A DNA stretch of 64,000 nt from Levilactobacillus huananensis (GTDB taxonomy: Bacteria > Bacillota > Bacilli > Lactobacillales > Lactobacillaceae), in contig NZ_RHOC01000002.1 of the NCBI RefSeq assembly GCF_003946145.1, positions 186,001-250,000 on the forward strand, given 5' to 3'. Position 1 is the first letter of the stretch. Each line of letters begins with the position of its first letter. A model generated the notes under the pieces. That model was not told where the DNA came from and ran no database searches. It saw only the letters and a list, made by a program, of their open reading frames with translations. Position numbers and translations under genes: made by a program. This document shows, one piece after another, positions 26,535-34,804 of the stretch.

Positions 26535-27347
26535 ATGGCAAATGAATTTCCACAGACCCTGACGATTGCAGGAACGGACAGTGGTGGCGGGGCCGGTGTC
26601 ATGGCCGATCTTAAGACGATGCAAGAGCGCAACGTCTTTGGGACCGCTGTCGTTGTTGCGGTGACCGCGCAGAATACATTAGGGGTTCAGGACTTCATGG
26701 CACTCCCCCAGAAACTAATTGATGAACAATTTACGTCATTGGCTGCGGATTTGAAAATCCGTGCCTGCAAGACGGGGATGCTGGCGGATGCCAGCCACGT
26801 TCATGGTGTGGTGGAAAATTTAAAAAAATTTGACTTTGGGCCACTAACGGTCGATCCAGTAATGATTGCTAAGGGTGGTGCAGCGTTATTGGCTGACGAT
26901 GCCGTGGCAACGGTTCGTGATGAATTGCTTCCATTGGCTGATGTGTTAACACCTAATTTACCGGAAGCTGAACGATTGACAGGGCTGACGATTGACAATG
27001 AGACGGACATGGAAGCTGCTGCAGTCGCTCTGCGGAATCTAGGGGCCAAGAATATCGTGATTAAGGGTGGTCATGGGGATGCTAGCGTTGCCCGTGATTT
27101 CGTTTTACTTTTAGATGGTCGGTCGTTTTGGTTGGAAGCGCCACGCGTCGAAACCGTTCGGACACACGGAACGGGGGACACATTATCGTCTTGTATTACG
27201 GCGGAGTTGGCAAAGGGCCAAGATTTTGAAACGGCTATTCGAATTGCGAAACAATTTGTGACGGCCGCCATTGTTCATCCGATTGCGGTTGGCAATGGTC
27301 ACGGACCATTGAACCATTGGGCTTATCGGCAGGGAGGCGCTGAATAG
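26535..27347 (+). CDS. thiD: Hydroxymethylpyrimidine/phosphomethylpyrimidine kinase
   Basis: A 270-residue ribokinase-fold kinase that makes HMP-pyrophosphate. TIAGTDSGGGAGVMADLKTM is the substrate-binding start, and THGTGDTLSSCI holds the catalytic Asp; where many ThiD have Cys in GAGDT/C, HGTGDT is normal. Second gene of thiMDE, six bases after thiM. Together with ThiM and ThiE it gives salvage, not de novo, thiamine synthesis (no thiC or thiG here). Confidence 0.94.
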   Translation: MANEFPQTLTIAGTDSGGGAGVMADLKTMQERNVFGTAVVVAVTAQNTLGVQDFMALPQKLIDEQFTSLAADLKIRACKTGMLADASHVHGVVENLKKFDFGPLTVDPVMIAKGGAALLADDAVATVRDELLPLADVLTPNLPEAERLTGLTIDNETDMEAAAVALRNLGAKNIVIKGGHGDASVARDFVLLLDGRSFWLEAPRVETVRTHGTGDTLSSCITAELAKGQDFETAIRIAKQFVTAAIVHPIAVGNGHGPLNHWAYRQGGAE

Positions 27348-27349
27348 CG

Positions 27350-28006
27350 ATGTCAGTAACGTTCGAATCAGGATTATTAAGAGCTTATTTTGTAGCGGGC
27401 AGTCAAGATGTTCCTGGTCGGGATCTGCGAGATGTGCTCGCAACCATGCTTAAGGCTGGAATCACGGCCTTTCAATTCAGAGATAAGGGTGCCAGTACCT
27501 TAACGGCAATGGAACGGGTTGCCTTGGGTCGCGATCTGCGGGAGCAATGCCGCACAGCGAGTGTGCCTTTTATTGTGGATGATGATGTGGATTTAGCCTT
27601 GGCACTACATGCCGATGGGATTCACGTGGGTCAGAGCGATGCCGGGGTTCAACAGGTCCTGGATGCGGTTAAACCGCGCGACATGTTTGTGGGATTGTCG
27701 TGTTCAACATCCGAAGAAGTTGTGGCAGCCAATCGGGTGGCGGGAATTGCTTATCTAGGAAGTGGACCTATCTTTCCGACGACCTCGAAGGCCGATGTCG
27801 ATCCGGTGATTGGAACGGCAGGGTTAGCCAAGTTAGTCGAACAATCCCGAGTTCCCGTCGTGGCCATTGGTGGTCTGACGGTGGACACGATGCCGGCTGT
27901 AGCAAACACTGGTGCCGCAGGAGCAGCCGTGATTACCATGCTCACGCGGAGTACGGATCCAGTTGCAGCGGTGACTCAGATGCGTCAGGCATTTACGCCG
28001 GTTTAA
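27350..28006 (+). CDS. thiE: Thiamine-phosphate synthase
   Basis: A 218-residue TIM-barrel enzyme coupling HMP-PP with HET-P to thiamine phosphate. QFRDKG, HVGQSD, GLSCST and GSGPIFPTTSKAD (pyrophosphate and HET-P binding) match ThiE, as does AIGGLTVDTM near the end. Starts two bases after thiD behind GGGAGG and closes the operon at a terminator. Confidence 0.94.
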   Translation: MSVTFESGLLRAYFVAGSQDVPGRDLRDVLATMLKAGITAFQFRDKGASTLTAMERVALGRDLREQCRTASVPFIVDDDVDLALALHADGIHVGQSDAGVQQVLDAVKPRDMFVGLSCSTSEEVVAANRVAGIAYLGSGPIFPTTSKADVDPVIGTAGLAKLVEQSRVPVVAIGGLTVDTMPAVANTGAAGAAVITMLTRSTDPVAAVTQMRQAFTPV

Positions 28007-28015
28007 ATCAGTAGC

Positions 28016-28055
28016 TAAAAAGGACGGTCGAAATTTTTTCCGACCGTTCTTTTTA
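28016..28055 (+). terminator. Terminator of thiMDE
   Basis: AAAAAGGACGGTCG / CGACCGTTCTTTTT with T-run. Confidence 0.88.
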
Positions 28056-28128
28056 TGTGCGATAACGCGACAATTAATGTCCAAATTAATCGGTACGACA
28101 ACTGATAACAATAAGATTTTAGTTACAC

Positions 28129-28228
28129 TTGCAATAAAATGTAACATATATGTAATAAATTAATTTTTAACCAAAAAACAGAAACAGTCTAACCGTTTTT
28201 AAGTGCGGCAAGACTGTTTCTGCTTTTA
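28129..28228 (+). other. Free-standing hairpin in AT-rich gap, possible short RNA
   Basis: A 12-bp perfect stem CAGAAACAGTCT (28179-28190) / AGACTGTTTCTG (28211-28222) is followed by GCTTTT. A weak promoter TTGCAA-18-TAATAA (28129-28158) precedes it. No gene precedes the hairpin after the thiE terminator, so it could end a short RNA of about 65 nt or serve the minus strand. Remaining sequence to 28480 shows no supported gene. Confidence 0.3.
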
Positions 28229-28483
28229 AAAAGTTGAGGAAGCTAGTTGACTAGGGCTAACTTCACAAGTACATTCTATCACGTTGATGGGGTAAAAGCT
28301 ACCTGTTAAACCAAACTATTTTAATTAAGTTATCAGAGGATTCAGTGGCTGAACTGTGAGGAGCCTGTCCGCGGTTGGTTAAGTGAACTAGTTTACAGAG
28401 TGAGACTGATTTTGGCTGACCATCTCTAAGTGTGCGCGGTGCCTTAATTTTCCGATTATCACTGAATTTATTCGAAAAAGAGC

Positions 28484-28512
28484 TTGCTTTATCGAACAAA
28501 CGTTCGTATAAT
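28484..28512 (+). promoter_or_regulatory. LexA-repressed promoter of the Y-family polymerase operon
   Basis: TTGCTT (28484-28489), 17 bp, TATAAT (28507-28512). The spacer contains CGAACAAACGTTCG (28493-28506), a perfect CGAAC-N4-GTTCG LexA/DinR box. Binding would block RNA polymerase until DNA damage triggers LexA cleavage. Confidence 0.88.
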
Positions 28513-28542
28513 AAAAGCAATTATTGACGGGAGGTGATGGCG

Positions 28543-29841
28543 ATGGATTACCGACAAGAACCGCATGGCATGTTTCTGATGATTGATAACAAATCCTTTT
28601 ATGCTAGCGTCGAGAGCGTTGAACGCGGGCTAAATCCCTTGAAATCAGTCCTTATTGTGATGTCTGAGGCGGACAACACAGGGAGTGGGTTGGTGCTGGC
28701 AGCATCACCAATGGCAAAAAAGGAATTTGGAATTAGTAACGTTTCACGCCAATATGAAGTTCCGCATGATTCACGAATTTTAGTCGTGCCCCCCAGGATG
28801 AATTTGTACATCCAAAAGAATCTGATGATTAATAAAATTTTTCGCCAGTTCGTCGCAGATGACGATCTTTTTCCCTATTCAATTGATGAATCCATTCTGG
28901 ATATGACGCATTCCTGGCGGTTGTTTGGCAAAACACCGGAAGAGGTTGCCCGTCGGATTCAAGTGAAGGTTCGCCACGAGCTGGGACTCTATACCACGGT
29001 TGGGATCGGAGAAAATCCAATTCAGGCCAAATTGGCGTTAGACTTACAGGCTAAGCATGACGATGAGTTAATTGGTCGGCTGACCTACGATTCATTTCCG
29101 GAACATATCTGGCCAATTACAAATTTAGAAAAGGTTTGGAGCATTGGCCATCGCACGGCTGCCCATCTGAAGCGACTGGGCATTCACAGCATGGATGACC
29201 TGGCGCATGTGAATCCTTATGAGTTACGATCTGAAATGGGGACAATTGGGGCCCAACTGTTTGCTTTGGCGTGGGGCATCGATCGTAGCCAACTTCATCA
29301 CATACGGCCACCCAAGGAGAAGAGTTGGAGTAACTCGCAGGTTTTACCGCGTGACTATCGAGTGCAAGCGGAGATTGAGTTGGTGATTAGAGAAATTGGT
29401 CAGCAGGTGACCTCACGGATGCGGCATCATCACCAGCAAGCAGGTTGTGTTAGTCTGTATATTGGTTTTGCGCGAGCGGACACGGAGAATGATGGACGAA
29501 CTGGATTTGATCATTCTTGTCGGATTGCGCCCACTGATAATGCTCAGGAAATTGTGGTGACACTGCGCCATCTTTTTCGGAAGAACTGGGCGGATCAACC
29601 GGTGCGAAATATTGGGGTGGGGCTCTCGCGACTTAGTGATTGTCGGAATCTTCAGCTAGACCTATTTCAGGAACCTGAGCGTCAGATTAAAAATGATCAA
29701 TTCGACCGGGTCATCGATGGTTTACGCGATAAGTTTGGGAAGACCGCGGTGATTCCAGCTAGTAGTTTGATGCCCGGGGGAACCATGTTACGGCGGGCTT
29801 CCCTAGTTGGCGGTCATAATGGAGGGAACAGTTTTGATTAA
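28543..29841 (+). CDS. Y-family DNA polymerase (UmuC/UvrX-like)
   Basis: A 432-residue translesion polymerase. The catalytic carboxylates are in MIDNKSFYAS (palm start) and YSIDES, a helix-hairpin-helix region is in WSIGHRTAAHLKRLGI, and the little finger follows. Near the C-terminus QLDLF is a beta-clamp binding motif. ATG 28543 is chosen: GGGAGGTG lies 7 nt upstream, and two earlier in-frame codons overlap it. Under a LexA box and followed by a YolD-like gene, as in uvrX-yolD units of Bacillus phages and chromosomes. It would copy damaged templates with low fidelity during the SOS response. Confidence 0.92.
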   Translation: MDYRQEPHGMFLMIDNKSFYASVESVERGLNPLKSVLIVMSEADNTGSGLVLAASPMAKKEFGISNVSRQYEVPHDSRILVVPPRMNLYIQKNLMINKIFRQFVADDDLFPYSIDESILDMTHSWRLFGKTPEEVARRIQVKVRHELGLYTTVGIGENPIQAKLALDLQAKHDDELIGRLTYDSFPEHIWPITNLEKVWSIGHRTAAHLKRLGIHSMDDLAHVNPYELRSEMGTIGAQLFALAWGIDRSQLHHIRPPKEKSWSNSQVLPRDYRVQAEIELVIREIGQQVTSRMRHHHQQAGCVSLYIGFARADTENDGRTGFDHSCRIAPTDNAQEIVVTLRHLFRKNWADQPVRNIGVGLSRLSDCRNLQLDLFQEPERQIKNDQFDRVIDGLRDKFGKTAVIPASSLMPGGTMLRRASLVGGHNGGNSFD

Positions 29842-30142
29842 TTGTGATCAAGAGGCCAGTATCATTGCAGATCGGCTGGATCCGTTATTCACGGCACAGT
29901 GGCATTGCCAGTATCGCATCGATATCGTCAACAACCAATATGGGTCAGCCTTTAACTTTTTTTTGGATATTCGGCACAAAGATCATCGGGAACGGTCGAT
30001 TCCTCTGCATACGGTCCACGCCACGGATCTAGCTGTCTTGGAAAGAATTGTCGTAGCACTTAAAAAGCATACGCAACTGTCATTGAATTTTGTCAACTTT
30101 GGTCGTGTTCGTTGGCCTGAGAGTCAACGGTGGGTCCGTTGA
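29834..30142 (+). CDS. Small protein of unknown function in the polymerase operon
   Basis: A 102-residue soluble protein. TTG at 29834 lies 7 nt after GGAGGG and overlaps the polymerase gene end by eight bases, so the two are translationally coupled. An ATG at 29819 would start before that ribosome binding site. Its sequence mixes strands and one helix (TDLAVLERIVVALKKH); I do not recognise a family. Position between polymerase and YolD suggests an accessory role in the SOS polymerase system, which is inference. Confidence 0.65.
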   Translation: MINCDQEASIIADRLDPLFTAQWHCQYRIDIVNNQYGSAFNFFLDIRHKDHRERSIPLHTVHATDLAVLERIVVALKKHTQLSLNFVNFGRVRWPESQRWVR

Positions 30143-30156
30143 GGAAGTGAAAGGCG

Positions 30157-30546
30157 ATGTACTTACATCATGTGGATAATGATCGGCTGGCGAATACCTT
30201 TTTCCAACGGGATTATCACGACCGAGGCATGTTGAAATGGGGTGGCTTTTACCTGTCAGACCATACAAGCGCCCTTACGAAGATGCACGCGGCTGAACAG
30301 GTCGAACCCCTTCAGACGCGTCAAACACAGGATGAGGTCAGTCGGCGCTTAGCAACTGCCTGGCGGCGCAAGAAGTCCGTTCACCTCCAGCTAAATGTCT
30401 GGGATGCTAATCAAGTGGCAGTGACGGTCGATGGTCAAGTCGCGGGCGTGGATGAGGACCAAATTGTAATTCAGTTAGCGTCCGGGCGTTATCAGACATT
30501 GCAATTAGCCGCTATCCGCTGCGTATCGAGTGGAAATGCAGTATGA
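30157..30546 (+). CDS. YolD-like protein
   Basis: A 129-residue protein. The RDYHDRGMLKWGGFYLSDHTSAL segment (residues 19-41) matches the YolD N-terminal pattern of R-D-R-G-x-x-K-W-x-x-F/A-x-L-x-E/D-H. The C-terminal half is a small beta-rich domain (VAVTVDGQVAGVDEDQIVIQL). YolD-like genes travel with UmuC-like polymerases and are proposed to replace the UmuD subunit role. RBS AAGTGAAAGGCG; third gene of the LexA-controlled operon. Confidence 0.82.
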   Translation: MYLHHVDNDRLANTFFQRDYHDRGMLKWGGFYLSDHTSALTKMHAAEQVEPLQTRQTQDEVSRRLATAWRRKKSVHLQLNVWDANQVAVTVDGQVAGVDEDQIVIQLASGRYQTLQLAAIRCVSSGNAV

Positions 30547-30573
30547 TGGGGTAGTTATGAGGAGGTTAGTCAG

Positions 30574-30948
30574 ATGGATTTTGTTGATCTGAAACCGATT
30601 GCGTTGCGTCATACACCGCTAGGTACGCGGGGACAGGCGCCTAAGGAACACGACTGGCAACTAGACTGGGATCAGCTGGCGGCTTTGATTCGGGATAATC
30701 AAGACGTCATGGCGGTTGTTCAGGCTGGGTTGGCCGAGGACTGGCTCAACACGCAAGGAACCATTTGGGATGAAGAAGTCGGTTATCATCGCTACCCGAA
30801 TGATAATCGTGAGCCCGATGATACCGTTTTTTGGGCAGCTTCTACTTGGGCAACACCTGCAATCTTGGTGACTTTTCACAATGAATTGACGGCATCTTTT
30901 GCGTGCTACCGTGTTGGTCGTGATCCAGACTTCCATTATCTGGGATGA
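30574..30948 (+). CDS. Hypothetical protein, probable fourth gene of SOS operon
   Basis: A 124-residue acidic, Trp-rich soluble protein starting MDFVDLKPIAL, 27 nt after the YolD-like gene behind GAGGAGG. No terminator intervenes, and the operon terminator follows at 31041. I do not recognise the family. Its place makes it LexA-controlled if transcription continues from the upstream promoter. Confidence 0.6.
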   Translation: MDFVDLKPIALRHTPLGTRGQAPKEHDWQLDWDQLAALIRDNQDVMAVVQAGLAEDWLNTQGTIWDEEVGYHRYPNDNREPDDTVFWAASTWATPAILVTFHNELTASFACYRVGRDPDFHYLG

Positions 30949-31040
30949 GAGTGCAGGACTAGCTGTGCTTATCCGTGCTCCCGGTCTGACCGGTCGTGCT
31001 GTCCCAACCACTTGGTGGCCAGAAAAAATCAAAATAAACG

Positions 31041-31077
31041 AGAAGAAGCCACCGAGAGATCCCGGTGGCTTCTTTTG
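31041..31077 (+). terminator. Terminator of the polymerase-YolD operon
   Basis: GAAGAAGCCACCG / CGGTGGCTTCTTTT. Confidence 0.88.
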
Positions 31078-31105
31078 TGGAGATTAAGTTATGGTAGGTT
31101 ATGCC

Positions 31106-31134
31106 AGACAAACTGGTAGACAACCAGTTTGTCT
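31106..31134. repeat. Perfect 12-bp inverted repeat
   Basis: AGACAAACTGGT-AGACA-ACCAGTTTGTCT, in the 307-bp gap before the EIIC gene. No T-run on the plus strand. It could be a protein-binding site or an RNA hairpin. A TATAAT at 31257-31262 could be the -10 for the EIIC gene; its -35 is not clear. Confidence 0.45.
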
Positions 31135-31391
31135 CGGGGCCAGTATAACATTGCCACTGCCATTTGAGCAGTGTTTCGTTTGACTTATTGAGGTGGAATG
31201 GGCTTAATATAATAAAATTTATAGGTGTTGAAGTCCCCATCGTCGCATGAAGCTCGTATAATAAAAAGAAAGTGGACGGTGCGTGGTCATCAAGGACTAC
31301 GTGATAACGTTTTGATTGGAAGTTAACGATAGTTGTTATGGAAAATCGTGGCTATCGATGACGTGATCAAGGCGCTTTAGGGGGAATAATA

Positions 31392-32687
31392 ATGCGGGTA
31401 TTATGGCGTTTGAATCAACGAATCAACCAATGGCGGGCCATGCGCGCCATCACGGAAGCCTTGCGGGTGGCTTACCCGTTTATATTAGTCATGGCTTTAC
31501 TCGACTTTTTGGGCCAGGGGTGGTTGACGAAGACCGGTTTTTTCTATCAGATTTATCATGTTAAACAGTGGCTACCTGCCGTTGATTTGTGGCAACAGCT
31601 AGTCCAAGCGATTGGCATCGTCATTAATGGGTTAGTCGCGGTCATGGTGGCCTTTACCACGGGGCACTATTTGGCACGGACCTACCAATCTGATGCCTTG
31701 GCGGTTGGTATGACCAGTGCGCTGGCGTTTCTAACACTTAACGTGAATTACATGGCTTTGGGTGATCCCAATCGAAACAGTGCCACGGGCCCCTCACAAT
31801 TTATCGAGGGTAACTTGGGGCCACAAGGGATCTTTTTGGCGATTGTCGTTGGTCTCGTGGTTGGCTGGCTAGCGAGCCATATGATGAAGAACCTTGGTCG
31901 TTGGTGGCTAGCCCATCGTCAAACCCCCTTGTCGTGGACGGGACGGATTGCGATGCCTCTCAGCCTCATTCTCCTGGTCACAGTCAGTATTGGGTACGCC
32001 CTGAGCTGGCTGAATACTGGTGGCTTGAATACCTTGGTCTATCTAACTTTTCAGGCCTTAAATACCAACCTGGGACACCATGGTCTGCGAATCTTAGCTG
32101 TGACGGCTATCAGTAATGGTCTGTGGTGGTTAGGACTGATTGGGCCCATTGACGTGGCCGGAAACAGTTCGGTGACCTCACTACAGAATTTGGCGTATGC
32201 CATCCAGCATGGCTCTGGATGGGGAGCCCCACATCCCATTACCTTACATACGTTAGGAGATGCTTATGCCAACTTCGGGGGTGCCGGGATGACCTTGGCG
32301 CTCATTATTGCCATCGGTATTGGATCACATCAGGCACGTTATCGCCGTGTGGCTGGGCAGACGCTATTGCCTAATTTAGTGAACCTTAACGAAGCAACCC
32401 TGCTGGGATTGCCGGTACTTTTCAATCCTATTTTGTTGATTCCGTTTGTCCTGGCACCAGCCGTCAATATTGCGGTGGCCTGGACCGCGATTTCGTGGAA
32501 ATTAGTGCCACCGATCGTCTATCCGGTTCCACGGACGACACCGGGGCCACTCGTAGCTTTTCTGGGCACGGGGGGTGACTGGCGAGCACTGGTCTTGAGT
32601 CTGGTCTGCTTGACCTTATCCGTCCTCATTTACCTGCCATTCGTCCGGTTATTGAATCTGCAAGGGGGTGTGGACCATGCGGCATAG
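31392..32687 (+). CDS. Orphan PTS EIIC (lactose/cellobiose type)
   Basis: A 431-residue membrane protein with about ten helices. FILVMALLDFLGQGWL near the start and NLNEATLLGLPVLFNPILLIPFVLAPAVN match the EIIC of the cellobiose/lactose PTS class, where the NEP-like Glu (here NEAT) binds sugar. No EIIA or EIIB gene is adjacent, so it would need partners encoded elsewhere or transport without phosphorylation. Its 3' end overlaps the next gene by 11 bases. ATG 31392 follows AGGGGG. Confidence 0.87.
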   Translation: MRVLWRLNQRINQWRAMRAITEALRVAYPFILVMALLDFLGQGWLTKTGFFYQIYHVKQWLPAVDLWQQLVQAIGIVINGLVAVMVAFTTGHYLARTYQSDALAVGMTSALAFLTLNVNYMALGDPNRNSATGPSQFIEGNLGPQGIFLAIVVGLVVGWLASHMMKNLGRWWLAHRQTPLSWTGRIAMPLSLILLVTVSIGYALSWLNTGGLNTLVYLTFQALNTNLGHHGLRILAVTAISNGLWWLGLIGPIDVAGNSSVTSLQNLAYAIQHGSGWGAPHPITLHTLGDAYANFGGAGMTLALIIAIGIGSHQARYRRVAGQTLLPNLVNLNEATLLGLPVLFNPILLIPFVLAPAVNIAVAWTAISWKLVPPIVYPVPRTTPGPLVAFLGTGGDWRALVLSLVCLTLSVLIYLPFVRLLNLQGGVDHAA

Positions 32688-33576
32688 TTGGTGGCGCTGG
32701 CTAGTCTTAGCAATTGTCATTGTGGCGGTCTTTGTACCTAGTCAGGCCTGGCTATCCAAACGGATCAGCCAATATAAATCAGATTATCGAACGCCATTAA
32801 ATCCCATCATTATGGTGCCGGGATCAAGTGCCAGTCAAGATCGGTTTGATACGTTGATTACGCAGTTGCGGCAAGAAACTAAGGTGCCACACAGTGTTCT
32901 TAAGGTTAAGGTCATGGAAGACGGTCAGTTATCCTATACTGGGAGTATCAAACGAGGCGATAACCAGCCGTTCATTGTGATCGCCTTTGAGAACAATCGC
33001 GATGGTTACACGAACATCGTGAAGCAGGCCGCCTGGTTGAACCTAGCCTTTAAGGACTTGGTCAAGACCTATCGGTTTAATCACTTCTCCGCATTGGGTC
33101 ACTCCAATGGGGGACTGGCCTTGAGTCTTTTCATGGAAAATTATTTACCTCAGATTAAGTCAGTCACAGCCGATAAACTCATGACAATTGCGACGCCTTA
33201 CAATATGGAGTCGACTAGTACGACGACACAAACAGCAATTTTAAAAGATTTGATTAATGGCCGCAAGAACCTGCCTAAAAATCTAATTGTCTACTCCGTT
33301 GCGGGTTCTGAGACGTATTCGAGTGACGGCACGGTACCGGCTAATAGTGTCAACCAAGGCAAGTACGTCTTTCAAAATCAAGTTGCACATTATACCCAGA
33401 TCACAGTGACCGGGGATAATACGACGCATTCGGATCTGCCGCAAAATCGACAAATTGTTCTCCTGATTCGACAGTACATCTTGCAAGAAGTCTTGCCGGC
33501 TAAGGATCGCTACACACCGCCGACCAAACAGTCACGGAATGCTAATTCAGATCCCGGTGAAACGGGTCTGCCATAG
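32677..33576 (+). CDS. DUF915 alpha/beta hydrolase, membrane-anchored
   Basis: A 299-residue DUF915 protein. Residues about 6-24 are a hydrophobic anchor. IIMVPGSSASQDRF is the oxyanion region and ALGHSNGGLAL the nucleophile elbow; a C-terminal GDNTTHSDLPQN His completes the triad, and SDGTVPANS is typical of DUF915. The active domain is probably outside the cell. ATG 32677 lies 6 nt after AAGGGGGTG, inside the end of the EIIC gene. A second DUF915 protein occurs at 54739. Confidence 0.87.
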   Translation: MRHSWWRWLVLAIVIVAVFVPSQAWLSKRISQYKSDYRTPLNPIIMVPGSSASQDRFDTLITQLRQETKVPHSVLKVKVMEDGQLSYTGSIKRGDNQPFIVIAFENNRDGYTNIVKQAAWLNLAFKDLVKTYRFNHFSALGHSNGGLALSLFMENYLPQIKSVTADKLMTIATPYNMESTSTTTQTAILKDLINGRKNLPKNLIVYSVAGSETYSSDGTVPANSVNQGKYVFQNQVAHYTQITVTGDNTTHSDLPQNRQIVLLIRQYILQEVLPAKDRYTPPTKQSRNANSDPGETGLP

Positions 33577-33612
33577 ACTTTGGTATAATAATTGTAAAAC
33601 GAAACGGATGTG

Positions 33613-34476
33613 ATGGTGGTGAATTTTCGACAACTCACATATTTTTTGGCAGTGGCACAGGCCGGTCAAATCACGTCTGCGGCTCAGCAGTTGCATATCG
33701 CCCAGCCGCCACTTAGTTATCAGATTAAGCAATTAGAGGTCGAACTGGGAGTGACATTGTTCAATCGCTCCGTCAATGGGGTGACCTTAACACCAGCGGG
33801 GCAACTGCTTCAGGATTATGCACAACAGTTATTGGATTTGCGTTCTCAGGCTGATAGCCAAGTTAAGGCCTTGGGCCAAGGCCTGGCAGGGACATTGGCA
33901 GTTGGAATGGTGTCTTCATCCATTGGGGCTACACCCAATGCTAAGCTGCAAACATTGACACGGCATTATCCCAAACTTCAGATTCGCCTAGTGGAGGATA
34001 ACACCTATGGTCTTTTGGACCAGCTACGAAAGCGGTTGATCGACGTGGCTATCGTTCGAACACCCTTCAGTGCGCCAGATTTATCCAGCAAGCCGCTGGC
34101 TAGTGAGGCCATGGTAGCGGTCGTCCCGCGCAAATATGACCATTTCCAGACCGCAACGCTGCGGGTCGAAGACGTGGCGCAAGTGCCTTTGATTATCTAT
34201 CGGCGCTTTACCCATATTTTTGACAAAACCTTCGCGGAGAAGGCTCTGACACCCTTCATCGCCTGTACCTGTGATGATGCACGGACGGCCGTTCAGTGGG
34301 CAGACGCCCGGATGGGGGTGGCGTTGGTGCCTCGTTCTGTGGCGGACCAGCTTAGTGGGGTGCAGACGACCATTTATCCGATAAAGTATCGGCCATGGCG
34401 GACGACACTTCAGGTCGTCTGGCCGGCTAACCGTGAGCCTAGCCCACTAGTTCAACGCTTCATTGACAGTTATTAG
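33613..34476 (+). CDS. LysR-family transcriptional regulator
   Basis: A 287-residue LTTR. The N-terminal helix-turn-helix FRQLTYFLAVAQAGQITSAAQQLHIAQPPLSYQIKQLE is classical, with the effector-binding domain from about residue 90. The exact start among ATG 33613 and neighbouring GTG codons is uncertain; an extended -10 (TGGTATAAT, to 33590) lies just upstream, giving a short leader. It is transcribed in the same direction as its neighbours, so no divergent target is obvious; the TauE/DUF1634 pair downstream is a candidate. Confidence 0.9.
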   Translation: MVVNFRQLTYFLAVAQAGQITSAAQQLHIAQPPLSYQIKQLEVELGVTLFNRSVNGVTLTPAGQLLQDYAQQLLDLRSQADSQVKALGQGLAGTLAVGMVSSSIGATPNAKLQTLTRHYPKLQIRLVEDNTYGLLDQLRKRLIDVAIVRTPFSAPDLSSKPLASEAMVAVVPRKYDHFQTATLRVEDVAQVPLIIYRRFTHIFDKTFAEKALTPFIACTCDDARTAVQWADARMGVALVPRSVADQLSGVQTTIYPIKYRPWRTTLQVVWPANREPSPLVQRFIDSY

Positions 34477-34497
34477 TCATATCTGAAATACAAATTA

Positions 34498-34541
34498 CAC
34501 GGCACTCCCATATTTATTTTGTATGGAAGTGCCGTGTTTAT
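34498..34541 (+). terminator. Probable terminator of the LysR gene
   Basis: CACGGCACTCCCATA...TATGGAAGTGCCGTG stem with a weak T-rich end (TTTAT). Confidence 0.6.
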
Positions 34542-34804
34542 CTGTAACCGTTTTATTTCAAGTGGTGCCACGGTTTTAGGGGAATGGCTGTTTAGGGGAT
34601 CGTGATCAGGGGTGGTAACACTCGATTGAGTGATTAATCACAATGAAAAAGAGTAACGTAGTATAAATGCTTCAATGTCAGGAACAAATATTGTGAAAAT
34701 AATTCTTAAAGTTGCCACTAGGCCAGCTACACCGGCTTGCCTCGGCGTCAATAAAAGTTGATAATCAAGGGCGTAGATTGATTGACGAGGAGGAAATAGA
34801 GATC
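34542..34804. other. Intergenic region with a palindrome
   Basis: GTGATTAATCAC (34631-34642) is a perfect palindrome set in ATTGAGTGATTAATCACAAT, a plausible regulator site. No gene is supported; the in-frame extension upstream of ATG 34805 lacks a ribosome binding site. Confidence 0.35.

Noticed and set aside
28299-28520. 73-residue minus-strand frame before the polymerase operon
   Set aside because: It overlaps the LexA-controlled promoter, lacks a ribosome binding site and has low-complexity Ser/Lys composition.
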